A DNA stretch of 64,000 nucleotides from Streptomyces griseorubiginosus (GCF_001514195.1 NZ_KQ948746.1:1-64000); one strand, 5' to 3'; positions 21,545 through 31,174 are shown, numbered from the stretch's first letter. A program made the numbers and translations. Notes: generated by a model not told the origin, from the letters alone.

Positions 21545-22060
21545 ATGCGCGTCTACGTCCCCCTGACCCTCCCCGGTCTCGCCGAGGCGTACAAGACGGG
21601 TGAGCTGGGGGCCGAGCCGCTCCTCGCCTACGCCGTCACGCCCGCTCTGCGTGAGTGGTACCTCTCCGACGACATCGAGGAACTGGAGTACGCGGCGCTG
21701 AGCCGGGCCGCGCTCGCCTCGCTGCGGCTGCTCGCGGCGGACGCCGGGGCCGTGCGGCGCCGGGTCGTGGTGGCCGTCGACGTGGCCGACGGGGCGGCGG
21801 TCGCCGACCCCGACCGGGCGCTGGACCCCACGGCGCTCGGTGAGGTGCGGGTCGCCGGGCCGGTGAAGCTCGCCAAGGCCGCCGCGGTCCACGTCGACTC
21901 GGACGACGCGGAGGAGGACGTCACCGCCGCCGTGGACGCGCTGCCGGCGGCGGACGGCGGGGACGACGACGCGCAGTTCGTCGTGGACGGGGCCGAGGAC
22001 CACGAGCTGCTGTGGTACGCGACGCAGGAGATTCCCCACCTGGTCGGATGGGGCGGCTGA
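21545..22060 (+). CDS. DUF6912 family protein
   Basis: 171 residues. It begins directly with MRVYVPLTLPGLAEAYKTGE, and has LRLLAADAGAVRRRVVVAVDV (about 57-77) and an acidic C-terminus ending HELLWYATQEIPHLVGWGG. I recognise this as the short conserved actinobacterial protein placed between secA and the HAD hydrolase. No catalytic motif or membrane segment is visible, so it is likely cytosolic. Function unknown. Confidence 0.8.
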   Translation: MRVYVPLTLPGLAEAYKTGELGAEPLLAYAVTPALREWYLSDDIEELEYAALSRAALASLRLLAADAGAVRRRVVVAVDVADGAAVADPDRALDPTALGEVRVAGPVKLAKAAAVHVDSDDAEEDVTAAVDALPAADGGDDDAQFVVDGAEDHELLWYATQEIPHLVGWGG

Positions 22061-22137
22061 GCTTGTTCTCCGGCCGGTTCTACCCGCTGTGACCTGCTGG
22101 TCTCTTGATTGTCAGTGGGGGCGGGTACGTTTTTGGC

Positions 22138-22803
22138 ATGGGGAAGCTGACAGGGGCGCACATCGTCTGGGACTGGAACGGCACGCTGTTCCACGACAAT
22201 GACGCGATCATCGGGGCGACGAACGCGGCGTTCGGCGAGCTGGGGCTGGCGCCGATCACGATGGAGCAGTACCGGGCGCTGTACTGCGTGCCGGTGCCGA
22301 AGTTCTACGAGCGGTTGCTGGGGCGGCTGCCCACCGATGCCGAGTGGGAGGTCATGGACGAGACCTTCCATCGGTACTACGCCGAGCACCGGGTGGCGTG
22401 CCGGCTGACCGACGGGGCGGTGGAGCTGCTGACGGGGTGGGGAGCGGCCGGGCGCAGCCAGTCGATCCTCAGCATGTACGTGCACGACGAACTGGTGCCG
22501 TTGGTGCGCGGGTTCGGGATCGAGGCGCACTTCCTGCGGGTGGACGGGCGGACCGGGCCTTCGGGGGGCAGCAAGGCGGAGCACATGGAGCGGCACCTCG
22601 CCGCGCTGGTGGGGGTGGAGGCGGCTCGGACCGTGGTGATCGGGGATGCCGCGGATGATGCTGTGGCGGCGATGCGGGTGGGGGCGCGGGCCGTGCTGTA
22701 CACCGGGGGGTCGCACAGCAGGGCCAGCCTTGAGGGGGTGGGGGTGCCGGTGGTGGACACCTTGGCGGAGGCGGTCGCGGAGGCGGAGCGAATAGCGGCG
22801 TGA
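22138..22803 (+). CDS. HAD family hydrolase
   Basis: 221 residues. Motif I is VWDWNGTLFHD (about 9-19; the nucleophile Asp is in DWNGT), the cap domain follows, motif II is the Ser in SILSMY, and motif III/IV is VVIGDAADDAVAA (about 167-179). This looks like a phosphoglycolate-phosphatase-like member of the HAD superfamily; the substrate is not determinable. The ATG lies six bases after TACGTT, a possible -10 box, with TTGATT 15 bases further upstream, and no ribosome binding site is seen, so the transcript may be leaderless. Confidence 0.88.
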   Translation: MGKLTGAHIVWDWNGTLFHDNDAIIGATNAAFGELGLAPITMEQYRALYCVPVPKFYERLLGRLPTDAEWEVMDETFHRYYAEHRVACRLTDGAVELLTGWGAAGRSQSILSMYVHDELVPLVRGFGIEAHFLRVDGRTGPSGGSKAEHMERHLAALVGVEAARTVVIGDAADDAVAAMRVGARAVLYTGGSHSRASLEGVGVPVVDTLAEAVAEAERIAA

Positions 22804-22920
22804 CGGGTGGGTGCCGGGGCGGTGATGCCGGTGCGGGTGCCGGGTGTGCCGGTGCCGGTGTCTGAGCTGTGCTCGGGGTGCCGTGGGCCGGGGGTGGGTT
22901 TCGCTCGCCGCCGCTGGGCG

Positions 22921-23106
22921 GGTGCCGCTGCGCCCACCCGTGCCGCCCCAGCGGCACGACTGCCCGCAGCTACGGAGTGGGGTTGCCGCTGTGCTCTCCC
23001 GTGCCTCCACTGGCACGACTGCCCGCAGCTACGGCGATGGGTTGCCGTTGCGATCTCCCGTGCCTTGAGCCTTGAGCGGCACGACTGCCCGCCGTTACGG
23101 CGATGG
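22921..23106. repeat. Three tandem degenerate repeats of 60, 60 and 66 bp
   Basis: The units are 22921-22980, 22981-23040 and 23041-23106. Each opens with GGTTGCCGYTG-like sequence, continues with CTCCCGTGCC and ends with a 23-base core GGCACGACTGCCCGC...ACGG at 22953-22975, 23012-23034 and 23078-23100. A fourth copy starts at 23106 but is cut short. From memory, sequences like the core are scattered between genes in many Streptomyces genomes; I cannot confirm this here. Confidence 0.85.
22939..22958. terminator. Hairpin inside the first 60-bp repeat
   Basis: CGTGCCGC and GCGGCACG form a perfect 8-bp stem with a CCCA loop. It sits between convergent HAD and DJ-1 genes and could end both transcripts. 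The second and third repeats keep only part of the stem. Confidence 0.5.
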
Positions 23107-23140
23107 GGTGCCGCTCTGTCCTCCGCTGACCTCAACTCCC

Positions 23141-23707
23141 CTACGTCACCGGTGCCTTCGCCCTGAGGACTCGTAGGAACTCCCTCATCCATGCCGAGTG
23201 GTCCGGCCAGGCTCGGGAGGAGATCAGGGTGCCGTCGACCACCACCTCGGCGTCCTGGAAAGCCGCGCCGGCGGACTGCATGTCGGGTTCCAGGGCCGGG
23301 TACGCCGTCACGCGGCGGCCGCGCAGGCCGTCGACCGCGGCGGTGAGCAGGGGGCCGTGGCAGATCTGGGCGACCGGCTTGTCCGCGTCGAAGAAGGACT
23401 TGAGGATCTTGCGGAGTTCGGGGTCGTTGCGGAGGTACTCCGGGGCCCGGCCGCCGGGGATGACGAGGGCGGCGTACCGACCGGCGTCGACCTCGGCGAA
23501 AGCCAGGTCGGCGGGCCAGGTGTACCCCGGCTTCTCGGTGTAGGTGTCGAAGCCTGGCTCGAAGTCGTGGACGACGAACCGGAGCTGCTTGCGGGCGGGA
23601 GCCGCGATGTGGACGTCGTAGCCCTCCTCGCGGAGCCGCTGGTAGGGGTACAGCACCTCCAGTGACTCCGCCGCGTCGCCGGTGACGATCAGGATTTTGG
23701 CTGTCAT
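23141..23707 (-). CDS. DJ-1/PfpI family protein
   Basis: 188 residues from MTAKILIVTGDAAESLEVLY. The nucleophile-elbow cysteine is in VAQICHGPLLTAA (about 115-127), preceded by YAALVIPGGRAPEYLRND, the conserved acid-bearing strand. The family includes class I glutamine-amidotransferase-like proteases, deglycases and stress chaperones; the closest-looking architecture is the PfpI/YhbO type. An in-frame start five codons upstream (23722) is possible but adds non-conserved residues. Confidence 0.88.
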   Translation of the reverse strand: MTAKILIVTGDAAESLEVLYPYQRLREEGYDVHIAAPARKQLRFVVHDFEPGFDTYTEKPGYTWPADLAFAEVDAGRYAALVIPGGRAPEYLRNDPELRKILKSFFDADKPVAQICHGPLLTAAVDGLRGRRVTAYPALEPDMQSAGAAFQDAEVVVDGTLISSRAWPDHSAWMREFLRVLRAKAPVT

Positions 23708-24328
23708 GTCGGCAACGTGCATCCAGGAAGCGAGCTTGCCAAGGGGGTGCGCGGCATCGGGGGGTGGGGGCCCACGCCGGAGCGGCGGATAGCGGAGGAC
23801 GGGCTCGCGTCCCGTTTCAGGGGAGCGGCCGACGGCCGGCTGGACGTCGGACGGCCCGTCGGACGGCGTGTCCTGTTACGACGGCTTCGCCCCTTCCGCC
23901 CCTGTGCAGACTGTCAAACTTCCACCCCCGGTTTTGTACACATACGGCTCATGACGACCCCCCTGTAAGGAGCGATAGCCTTGGTGGCGTGATCAGCGCG
24001 ATAGTTCGCGGGGGCGCTGTGGCTCCCGCCCTGCGCCCGGTGTGCACGGAACATCTCCGTGGCCGGGCGGCGGCCGCTGGTCCGCGCGGGCGGGACGGGG
24101 TCGTAGGGACCCTCATGACGCCGCTTACACCCTCGTCAGCGACGCGGCAGAGAGCAGCGTCACACCTGTCGAGCGTGTCGAGAATGGCTGATATCCCCCC
24201 GCTCATCTCACCCTGCGGCATAGCGTCGGAGCAGACCGGAGACCCCGGGCCGTGGCGTCGAGCCGCAGGAGAAGAGACCGTACTTCCTTCTACGTCACGC
24301 AACGGCGCGCGACAGGAGTCAGAGGACA
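23708..24328. promoter_or_regulatory. Long upstream region of the glutamate dehydrogenase gene
   Basis: 621 bases between divergent genes with no supportable protein gene. It contains a GTCGGACGG direct repeat near 23846-23867. An AAGGAG followed by TTGGTGGCGTGA (about 23968-23991) and, just upstream, the six-codon frame ATG ACG ACC CCC CTG TAA (23951-23968) look like mini-ORFs but have no proof. The gdh ribosome binding site region AGGAGTCAGAGGACA precedes 24329. The length suggests a long, possibly regulatory, leader. Confidence 0.4.
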
Positions 24329-27300
24329 ATGCAGACCAAGCTGGACGAAGCAAAGGCCGAGCTGCTCGAAAGGGCTGCACGGGTAGCTGAGAACAGCCCG
24401 GTCGGGGGGCACCTACCGACTGGGACGACCGACGAGGACACTCCCCGCACCCCGGACACCCCGGACAGCGAGACCGTGCTCTCGTTCCTCCAGCGCTACT
24501 ACCTGCACACCGCCCCGGAAGACCTCACCGGCCGCGACCCGATCGACGTCTACGGCGCCGCGCTCTCCCACTACCGGCTGGGCGAGACGCGCCCGCAGGG
24601 TACGGCCAATGTGCGGGTCCACACGCCGACGGTGGAGGAGAACGGGTGGACGTGCACCCACTCCGTCGTCGAGGTCGTCACCGACGACATGCCCTTCCTC
24701 GTCGACTCCGTCACCAACGAGCTGACCCGGCAGGGGCGCGGCATCCATGTCGTGATCCACCCCCAGGTCGTCGTCCGCCGCGACCTCACCGGCAAGCTGA
24801 TCGAGATCCTCACCGTCCCGCCGGCCGCCCAGGATCTCCCGCACGACGCGCACACCGAGTCCTGGATCCACGTCGAGATCGACCGTGAGACCGACCGCTC
24901 CGACCTGAAGCAGATCACCAACGACCTGCTGCGCGTGCTCTCCGACGTCCGCGAAGCCGTCGAGGACTGGGAGAAGATGCGGGATGCGGCCCTGCGGATG
25001 GCCGACGAGCTGCCCGCCGAGCCCGTCGCCACCGATCTGCGCGACAGCGAGATCGAGGAGGCCCGCGAGCTGCTGCGCTGGCTGGCCGCCGACCACTTCA
25101 CCTTCCTCGGCTACCGCGAGTACCAGCTGCGCGAGGACGACTCCCTCGCGGCCGTGCCCGGCACCGGCCTCGGCATCCTGCGCTCCGACCCGCACCACGC
25201 CGGGGAGGAGGGCCACCCGGTCTCCCCGTCCTTCGAGCGGCTGCCCGCCGACGCCCGCGCCAAGGCCCGTGAGCACAACCTGCTCGTGCTGACCAAGGCC
25301 AACAGCCGGGCGACCGTGCACCGGCCGTCGTACCTCGACTACATCGGCGTCAAGAAGTTCGACGCGGACGGCAATGTCGTCGGCGAGCGGCGGTTCCTCG
25401 GTCTGTTCTCCTCCGCCGCCTACACCGAATCGGTGCGCCGGGTTCCGGTCATCCGGCGCAAGGTGGACGAAGTGCTGGAGCGGGCCGGGTTCTCGCCCAA
25501 CAGCCACGACGGCCGGGACCTGCTCCAGATCCTGGAGACCTACCCGCGCGACGAGCTCTTCCAGACCCCCGCCGACGAGCTGGAGTCCATCGCGACCTCC
25601 GTCCTGTACCTCCAGGAGCGGCGCCGGCTGCGCCTGTACCTGCGGCAGGACGAGTACGGCCGCTACTACTCGGCCCTCGTCTACCTCCCCCGCGACCGCT
25701 ACACCACCGGCGTGCGCCTGAGGATCATCGACATCCTCAAGGAGGAACTCGACGGCATCAGCGTCGACTTCACCGCCTGGAACACCGAGTCGATCCTGTC
25801 CCGGCTGCACTTCGTGGTCCGTGTCCCGCAGGGCACCGAGCTGCCGCAGCTCAGTGACAGCGACAAGGAGCGCATCGAGGCCCGTCTGGTCGAGGCCGCC
25901 CGCTCCTGGGCCGACGGTTTCGCCGAGGCGCTCAACGCCGAGCTCGGCGAGGAGCGTGCCGCGGAGCTGATCCGCCACTACGGCAACGCCTTCCCCGAGG
26001 GCTACAAGGCCGACCACACCCCGCGCTCCGCGGTCGCCGACCTCGTCCACATCGAGAAGCTCGCCGAGGACCAGGACCACGACTTCGCCCTGAGCCTGTA
26101 CGAGCCGGTCGGCGCCGCCCCCGAGGAGCGCCGCTTCAAGATCTACCGCAAGGGCGACGCGATCTCCCTGTCCGCGGTGCTTCCGGTGCTGACCCGGCTC
26201 GGTGTCGAGGTCACCGACGAGCGGCCGTACGAACTGCGGTGCGCGGACCGCAGTGTCGCCTGGATCTACGACTTCGGTCTGCGCATGCCCACGTCGCAGA
26301 ACGGCGGCGACTACCACGGCGACGACGGCCGCGAGCGCTTCCAGGAGGCGTTCGCCGCCACCTGGACCGGCAAGGCGGAGAACGACGGCTTCAACGCCCT
26401 GGTGCTGAGCGCCGGGCTCGGCTGGCGTCAGGCGATGGTGCTGCGGGCGTACGCCAAGTACCTGCGCCAGGCCGGTTCGACCTTCTCGCAGGACTACATG
26501 GAGGACACCCTCCGCCACAACGTCCACACCACCCGGCTGCTCGTCTCGCTGTTCGAGGCGCGGATGTCGCCGGACCGCCAGCGCGCCGGTCACGAGCTGG
26601 TGGACGCTCTCCTGGAGGAGCTCGACGCGGCGCTCGACCAGGTCGCGAGCCTGGACGAGGACCGGATCCTCAGGTCCTTCCTGACCGTCATCAAGGCGAC
26701 CCTGCGCACCAACTTCTTCCAGGAGGCCGCGGGCGGCAAGCCGCACGACTACGTCTCCATGAAGTTCGACCCGCAGGCCATTCCGGACCTGCCGGCCCCG
26801 CGCCCGGCCTTCGAGATCTGGGTCTACTCGCCGCGCGTCGAGGGCGTGCACCTGCGCTTCGGCAAGGTCGCGCGCGGTGGTCTGCGCTGGTCCGACCGGC
26901 GGGAGGACTTCCGCACCGAGATCCTCGGCCTGGTCAAGGCGCAGATGGTGAAGAACACCGTCATCGTGCCGGTCGGCGCCAAGGGCGGCTTCGTCGCCAA
27001 GCAGCTGCCGGACCCGAGCGTGGACCGGGACGCGTGGCTGGCCGAGGGCATCGGCAGCTACAAGACGTTCATCTCGGCGCTGCTCGACATCACCGACAAC
27101 ATGGTCGCCGGTGAGGTCGTCCCGCCCGCCGACGTCGTCCGGCACGACGAGGACGACACCTACCTGGTCGTCGCCGCCGACAAGGGCACCGCCACCTTCT
27201 CCGACATCGCCAACGGGGTCGCGGAGTCGTACAACTTCTGGCTCGGCGACGCCTTCGCCTCCGGCGGCTCGGCCGGCTACGACCACAAGGGCATGGGCAT

Positions 27301-29284
27301 CACCGCCCGCGGTGCCTGGGAGTCCGTCAAGCGGCACTTCCGCGAACTGGACCTCGACACCCAGTCCGAGGACTTCACCGTGGTCGGCATCGGTGACATG
27401 TCCGGTGACGTGTTCGGCAACGGCATGCTGCTCTCCGAGCACATCCGCCTGGTCGCCGCCTTCGACCACCGGCACATCTTCATCGACCCGAAGCCCGACG
27501 CGGCCACCTCCTACGCCGAGCGCCGCCGCGTCTTCGAGCTGCCGAGGTCGAGCTGGGCCGACTACAACGCCGACCTGATCTCGACCGGCGGCGGCGTCTT
27601 CCCCCGGACCGCCAAGTCCATCCCGGTCAACGCCCACATCCGCGAGGCCCTCGGCATCGAGGACAAGGTCACCAAGATGACCCCGGCCGACCTGATGAGG
27701 GCGATCCTCCAGGCGCCGGTGGACCTGCTGTGGAACGGCGGCATCGGCACCTATGTGAAGGCCTCCACCGAGACCCACGCGGACGTCGGCGACAAGGCCA
27801 ACGACCCGATCCGCGTCGACGGCGCCGACCTGCGCGTCAAGGTCGTCGGAGAGGGCGGCAACCTGGGCCTGACCCAGCTCGGCCGCATCGAGTTCGCGCT
27901 GCACGGCGGCAAGATCAACACCGACGCCATCGACAACAGCGCCGGTGTGGACACCTCCGACCACGAGGTGAACATCAAGATCCTGCTCAACGGCCTGGTC
28001 ACCGAAGGCGACATGACGGTCAAGCAGCGCAACAAGCTGCTCGCCGAGATGACCGACGAGGTCGGCCGCCTGGTGCTGCGCAACAACTACGCGCAGAACA
28101 CCGCCATCGCCAACGCGCTCGCCCAGTCCAAGGACATGCTCCACGCCCAGCAGCGCTTCATGAAGCACCTGGTGCGCGAGGGCCACCTCGACCGGGCCCT
28201 GGAGTTCCTGCCCACCGACCGCCAGATCCGCGAACGCCTCGCCCAGGGACAGGGCCTGACCGGCCCGGAGACCGCCGTCCTGCTGGCGTACACGAAGATC
28301 ACGGTCGCCGACGAACTGCTGCACACCGACCTGCCGGACGACCCGTACCTGCGCACTCTGCTGCACGCGTACTTCCCGACCGCGCTGCGCGATCAGTTCT
28401 CCGAGCACATCGACAGCCACCCGCTGCACCGCGAGATCACCACGACCGTCCTGGTCAACGACACCGTCAACACCGGCGGTACGACCTATCTGCACCGCCT
28501 GCGCGAGGAGACCGGCGCCTCCCTGGAGGAGATCGTCCGGGCGCAGACCGTGGCCCGCGCCATCTTCCGCTCCGGCGTGGTGTGGGACGGCGTCGAGGCG
28601 CTCGACAACCGGGTCGAGGCCGCCGTGCAGACCCGGATCCGGCTGCACTCGCGGCGCCTCGTCGAACGCGGCACGCGCTGGCTGCTCAACAACCGGCCGC
28701 AGCCGCTCCAGCTCGCCGAGACCGTCGAGTTCTTCGGCGACCGCGTCGAACTGGTGTGGTCGCAGCTGCCGAAGCTGCTGCGGGGCGCGGACCTGGAGTG
28801 GTACCAGAAGATCTACGACGAGCTGACCGGCGCCGGTGTCCCGGACGAACTCGCCACGCGCGTGGCCGGGTTCTCCTCCGCCTTCCCGGCGCTGGACATC
28901 GTCTCGGTGGCCGACCGCATGGGCCGGGACCCGATGGATGTCGCCGAGGTGTACTACGACCTCGCCGACCGCCTCCACATCACCCAGCTCATGGACCGCA
29001 TCATCGAGCTCCCGCGCGCCGACCGCTGGCAGTCCATGGCCCGCGCGTCGATCCGCGAGGACCTCTACGCGGCCCACTCGGCGCTGACGGCCGACGTGCT
29101 CGCGGTGGGCAACGGCACCTCGACCCCCGAACAGCGCTTCAAGGCCTGGGAGGAGAAGAACTCCGCCATCCTCGGCCGGGCGCGCGTCACCCTGGAGGAG
29201 ATCCAGGGCTCGGACTCCTTCGACCTCGCCAACCTCTCGGTGGCGATGCGCACGATGAGGACGCTGCTGCGCCAGCACTCGTAG
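24329..29284 (+). CDS. gdh: NAD-specific glutamate dehydrogenase, large (about 180 kDa) class
   Basis: 1651 residues, the size of the L_GDH-180 enzymes first described from Streptomyces clavuligerus. It oxidatively deaminates glutamate to 2-oxoglutarate with NAD. The N-terminal 700 residues are the ACT-like regulatory regions. The catalytic core follows, with GGLRWSDRREDFRTEILGLV (about 850-870), the substrate lysine region in VKNTVIVPVGAKGGFV and the nucleotide-binding VVGIGDMSGDVFGNGML (about 1020-1036). The helical C-terminal domain ends near 1651. It is a single-gene unit with a strong terminator after it. Confidence 0.95.
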   Translation: MQTKLDEAKAELLERAARVAENSPVGGHLPTGTTDEDTPRTPDTPDSETVLSFLQRYYLHTAPEDLTGRDPIDVYGAALSHYRLGETRPQGTANVRVHTPTVEENGWTCTHSVVEVVTDDMPFLVDSVTNELTRQGRGIHVVIHPQVVVRRDLTGKLIEILTVPPAAQDLPHDAHTESWIHVEIDRETDRSDLKQITNDLLRVLSDVREAVEDWEKMRDAALRMADELPAEPVATDLRDSEIEEARELLRWLAADHFTFLGYREYQLREDDSLAAVPGTGLGILRSDPHHAGEEGHPVSPSFERLPADARAKAREHNLLVLTKANSRATVHRPSYLDYIGVKKFDADGNVVGERRFLGLFSSAAYTESVRRVPVIRRKVDEVLERAGFSPNSHDGRDLLQILETYPRDELFQTPADELESIATSVLYLQERRRLRLYLRQDEYGRYYSALVYLPRDRYTTGVRLRIIDILKEELDGISVDFTAWNTESILSRLHFVVRVPQGTELPQLSDSDKERIEARLVEAARSWADGFAEALNAELGEERAAELIRHYGNAFPEGYKADHTPRSAVADLVHIEKLAEDQDHDFALSLYEPVGAAPEERRFKIYRKGDAISLSAVLPVLTRLGVEVTDERPYELRCADRSVAWIYDFGLRMPTSQNGGDYHGDDGRERFQEAFAATWTGKAENDGFNALVLSAGLGWRQAMVLRAYAKYLRQAGSTFSQDYMEDTLRHNVHTTRLLVSLFEARMSPDRQRAGHELVDALLEELDAALDQVASLDEDRILRSFLTVIKATLRTNFFQEAAGGKPHDYVSMKFDPQAIPDLPAPRPAFEIWVYSPRVEGVHLRFGKVARGGLRWSDRREDFRTEILGLVKAQMVKNTVIVPVGAKGGFVAKQLPDPSVDRDAWLAEGIGSYKTFISALLDITDNMVAGEVVPPADVVRHDEDDTYLVVAADKGTATFSDIANGVAESYNFWLGDAFASGGSAGYDHKGMGITARGAWESVKRHFRELDLDTQSEDFTVVGIGDMSGDVFGNGMLLSEHIRLVAAFDHRHIFIDPKPDAATSYAERRRVFELPRSSWADYNADLISTGGGVFPRTAKSIPVNAHIREALGIEDKVTKMTPADLMRAILQAPVDLLWNGGIGTYVKASTETHADVGDKANDPIRVDGADLRVKVVGEGGNLGLTQLGRIEFALHGGKINTDAIDNSAGVDTSDHEVNIKILLNGLVTEGDMTVKQRNKLLAEMTDEVGRLVLRNNYAQNTAIANALAQSKDMLHAQQRFMKHLVREGHLDRALEFLPTDRQIRERLAQGQGLTGPETAVLLAYTKITVADELLHTDLPDDPYLRTLLHAYFPTALRDQFSEHIDSHPLHREITTTVLVNDTVNTGGTTYLHRLREETGASLEEIVRAQTVARAIFRSGVVWDGVEALDNRVEAAVQTRIRLHSRRLVERGTRWLLNNRPQPLQLAETVEFFGDRVELVWSQLPKLLRGADLEWYQKIYDELTGAGVPDELATRVAGFSSAFPALDIVSVADRMGRDPMDVAEVYYDLADRLHITQLMDRIIELPRADRWQSMARASIREDLYAAHSALTADVLAVGNGTSTPEQRFKAWEEKNSAILGRARVTLEEIQGSDSFDLANLSVAMRTMRTLLRQHS

Positions 29285-29291
29285 GCGTACG

Positions 29292-29337
29292 ACGGCGAAG
29301 GCGCCCGGGACGGTGACGTCCCGGGCGCCTTCGCCGT
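29292..29337. terminator. Strong bidirectional terminator after gdh
   Basis: A 20-bp perfect stem (29292-29311 with 29318-29337) with a GGTGAC loop lies between the convergent gdh and TagH-like genes, starting eight bases after the gdh stop. It is the longest perfect hairpin that I found in the window. Confidence 0.9.
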
Positions 29338-29355
29338 GCCGGTGTCGTGCCGGTG

Positions 29356-30183
29356 TCAGGCCGCGACCGGCGGCTGCGGCTTGGCTCTGTCCTTGTCCGG
29401 GCCGCCCGTGAAGTCCTCGTAGGCCGCCAGGACTTCCTCGGTGGGGCCGTCCATGCGCAGTTCGCCGCGCTCCAGCCACAGGACGCGGTCGCAGGTGTCG
29501 CGGATGGACTTGTTGCTGTGGCTGACCAGGAACACCGTGCCCGCGTGCTTGCGCAGTTCGCGGATTCGGTCCTCGGAACGCTTCTGGAAGGAGCGGTCGC
29601 CGGTCGCGAGCGCCTCGTCGATCAGCAGCACGTCGTGGTCCTTGGCGGCGGCGATGGAGAAGCGCAGGCGGGCCGCCATGCCGGAGGAGTAGGTGCGCAT
29701 CGGGAGGGTGATGAAGTCGCCCTTCTCGTTGATGCCGGAGAAGTCGACGATCTCCTGGTAGCGGTCCCTGACCTGCTCGCGGGACATGCCCATGGCGAGG
29801 CCGCCGAGGTAGACGTTGCGCTCGCCGGTGAGGTCGTTCATCAGGGCCGCGTTGACGCCGAGGAGAGAGGGCTGGCCGTCGGTGTAGATGCGGCCGTTCT
29901 CCACCGGGAGCAGGCCCGCGACCGCTTTGAGCAGGGTCGACTTGCCGGAGCCGTTGGTGCCGATCAGGCCGATGGCCTCGCCCTTGTACGCGACGAAGGA
30001 GACGTTCTTGACGGCGTGCACCTTGCGGACGCCCGCCGCCTTCTCGGCCTGGCCCTTGCGCAGCATGCGGTTGAGGGCGGCGGTGGCGGAGCCCTTGCCG
30101 GCGCCGGTGCCGTTGACGCGGTAGACGATGTCGACGCCGTCCACGACGACGGTGGGGATCAGCTCGTTCTCGATGTCAGCCAC
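29356..30183 (-). CDS. ABC transporter ATP-binding protein, TagH-like (polysaccharide/teichoic acid export)
   Basis: 275 residues. Walker A is GTNGSGKST (about 75-83), the signature is YSSGMAARL (about 166-174), Walker B is VLLIDEALATGD (about 185-196). A 45-residue N-terminal segment before the ATPase (KGSATAALNRMLRKGQ) is typical of exporters of wall glycopolymers. With the permease upstream it forms a Wzm/Wzt-type pair that moves undecaprenyl-linked glycopolymers out across the membrane. It overlaps the permease gene by 8 bases. The polymer is inferred from the neighbouring GalE and TagF-like genes. Confidence 0.9.
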   Translation of the reverse strand: MADIENELIPTVVVDGVDIVYRVNGTGAGKGSATAALNRMLRKGQAEKAAGVRKVHAVKNVSFVAYKGEAIGLIGTNGSGKSTLLKAVAGLLPVENGRIYTDGQPSLLGVNAALMNDLTGERNVYLGGLAMGMSREQVRDRYQEIVDFSGINEKGDFITLPMRTYSSGMAARLRFSIAAAKDHDVLLIDEALATGDRSFQKRSEDRIRELRKHAGTVFLVSHSNKSIRDTCDRVLWLERGELRMDGPTEEVLAAYEDFTGGPDKDRAKPQPPVAA

Positions 30184-31108
30184 GGCCGTAGGTCTCCTCA
30201 GCCTTCCAGAAGTAGATGAAGCCGCCGATGCCGGCGAGCAGCGCCCAGCCCGTCGCGATCGGCCACACGTGATGCGGCAGCTGGCTGGAGTGGAAGCTGT
30301 CGATCAGGGCGTAGCGCATCAGGTCGATGTAGACGGCGGCCGGGTTGGCCTGGAGGACCGGGACCACCCAGTGCGGCCAGTCGTGGTGGCCCTTGGCCAG
30401 CTTGTCGATGCTCCACATCACGCCGGAGACGTACATCCACGTGCGCAGGATGAACGGCATCAGCTGGGCGATGTCGGGCGTCTTGGCGCCCATCCGCGCC
30501 ATGACCATGGAGACGCCGGCGTTGAAGGTGAACTGGAGGACCAGCGCCGGGATCGCCAGCAGCCAGGACGCGCTGACCGGCACGCCGAAGCAGAGCAGGA
30601 TGACGACCAGTGCGCCCATCGAGAACAGCAGCTGCTGGAGCTGCTGGAGGCAGAACGAGATCGGGAGCGCGGCCCGCGGGAAGTGCAGCGCCCGCACCAG
30701 GCCCAGGTTGCCCGAGATGGCGCGGGTGCCCGCCAGGATCGAGCTCTGGGTGAACGTCCAGATGAACACGCCCGTCACCAGGAACGGGATGTAGTCCGGC
30801 ACGCCCTTCTTGGTGCCCAGCAGAACACCGAAGATGAAGAAGTAGACCGCCGCGTTCAGCAGGGGGTTCATCACCTGCCAGACCTGGCCCAGCTTCGCCT
30901 GGCTGTACTGCGCGGTGAGCTTGGCGGTGGCGAACGCGGTGATGAAGTGCCGCCGCGCCCACAGCTCTCGGACGTACACGGGCAGGGAGGGACGGGCACC
31001 GCTGACCGCGAGGCCGTGCCGGGCGGCAAGGGCCGCGAGGTCGCCGTCGGCCGGGGCCGCTGTGGGGGGCGGTGTGTCGAGGACCTGGCTCACATCCGCT
31101 GCTTTCAC
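30176..31108 (-). CDS. ABC-2 type polysaccharide export permease, TagG-like
   Basis: 310 residues with a 55-residue cytosolic start and six transmembrane helices. The motif YSQAKLGQVWQVMNPLLNAAVYFFIF (split across about 70-95) is diagnostic of TagG/Wzm permeases. It ends GFIYFWKAEETYGRG. The start is a GTG at 31108; an in-frame GTG at 31093 is equally possible because neither has a good ribosome binding site. It is divergent from a TetR gene, and the gap holds a striking operator-like array. Confidence 0.9.
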   Translation of the reverse strand: MKAADVSQVLDTPPPTAAPADGDLAALAARHGLAVSGARPSLPVYVRELWARRHFITAFATAKLTAQYSQAKLGQVWQVMNPLLNAAVYFFIFGVLLGTKKGVPDYIPFLVTGVFIWTFTQSSILAGTRAISGNLGLVRALHFPRAALPISFCLQQLQQLLFSMGALVVILLCFGVPVSASWLLAIPALVLQFTFNAGVSMVMARMGAKTPDIAQLMPFILRTWMYVSGVMWSIDKLAKGHHDWPHWVVPVLQANPAAVYIDLMRYALIDSFHSSQLPHHVWPIATGWALLAGIGGFIYFWKAEETYGRG

Positions 31109-31174
31109 TCGGGGGGTGGGGTGGTGCGTCGGTGCGTGGTTCTTGTGCGGCGGGTGGGTCCGGCCGATGTTTTC

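Larger units (their letters stand above)
22804..23140. other. HAD-DJ-1 convergent intergenic region
   Basis: 337 bases with no supportable gene. It is dominated by the tandem 60-bp repeats described separately. GGTGCCGG-type short repeats fill the first 60 bases. Confidence 0.6.

Noticed and set aside
22921-23106. A CRISPR array formed by the 60-bp units
   Set aside because: Only three copies, no unique spacers of normal length and no cas genes.
24413-29479. A very long open reading frame antisense to the glutamate dehydrogenase gene
   Set aside because: In high-GC DNA the strand opposite a real gene is often open. The translation is rich in Val, Gly, Leu, Asp and Arg without motifs, while the plus frame matches a known enzyme end to end.
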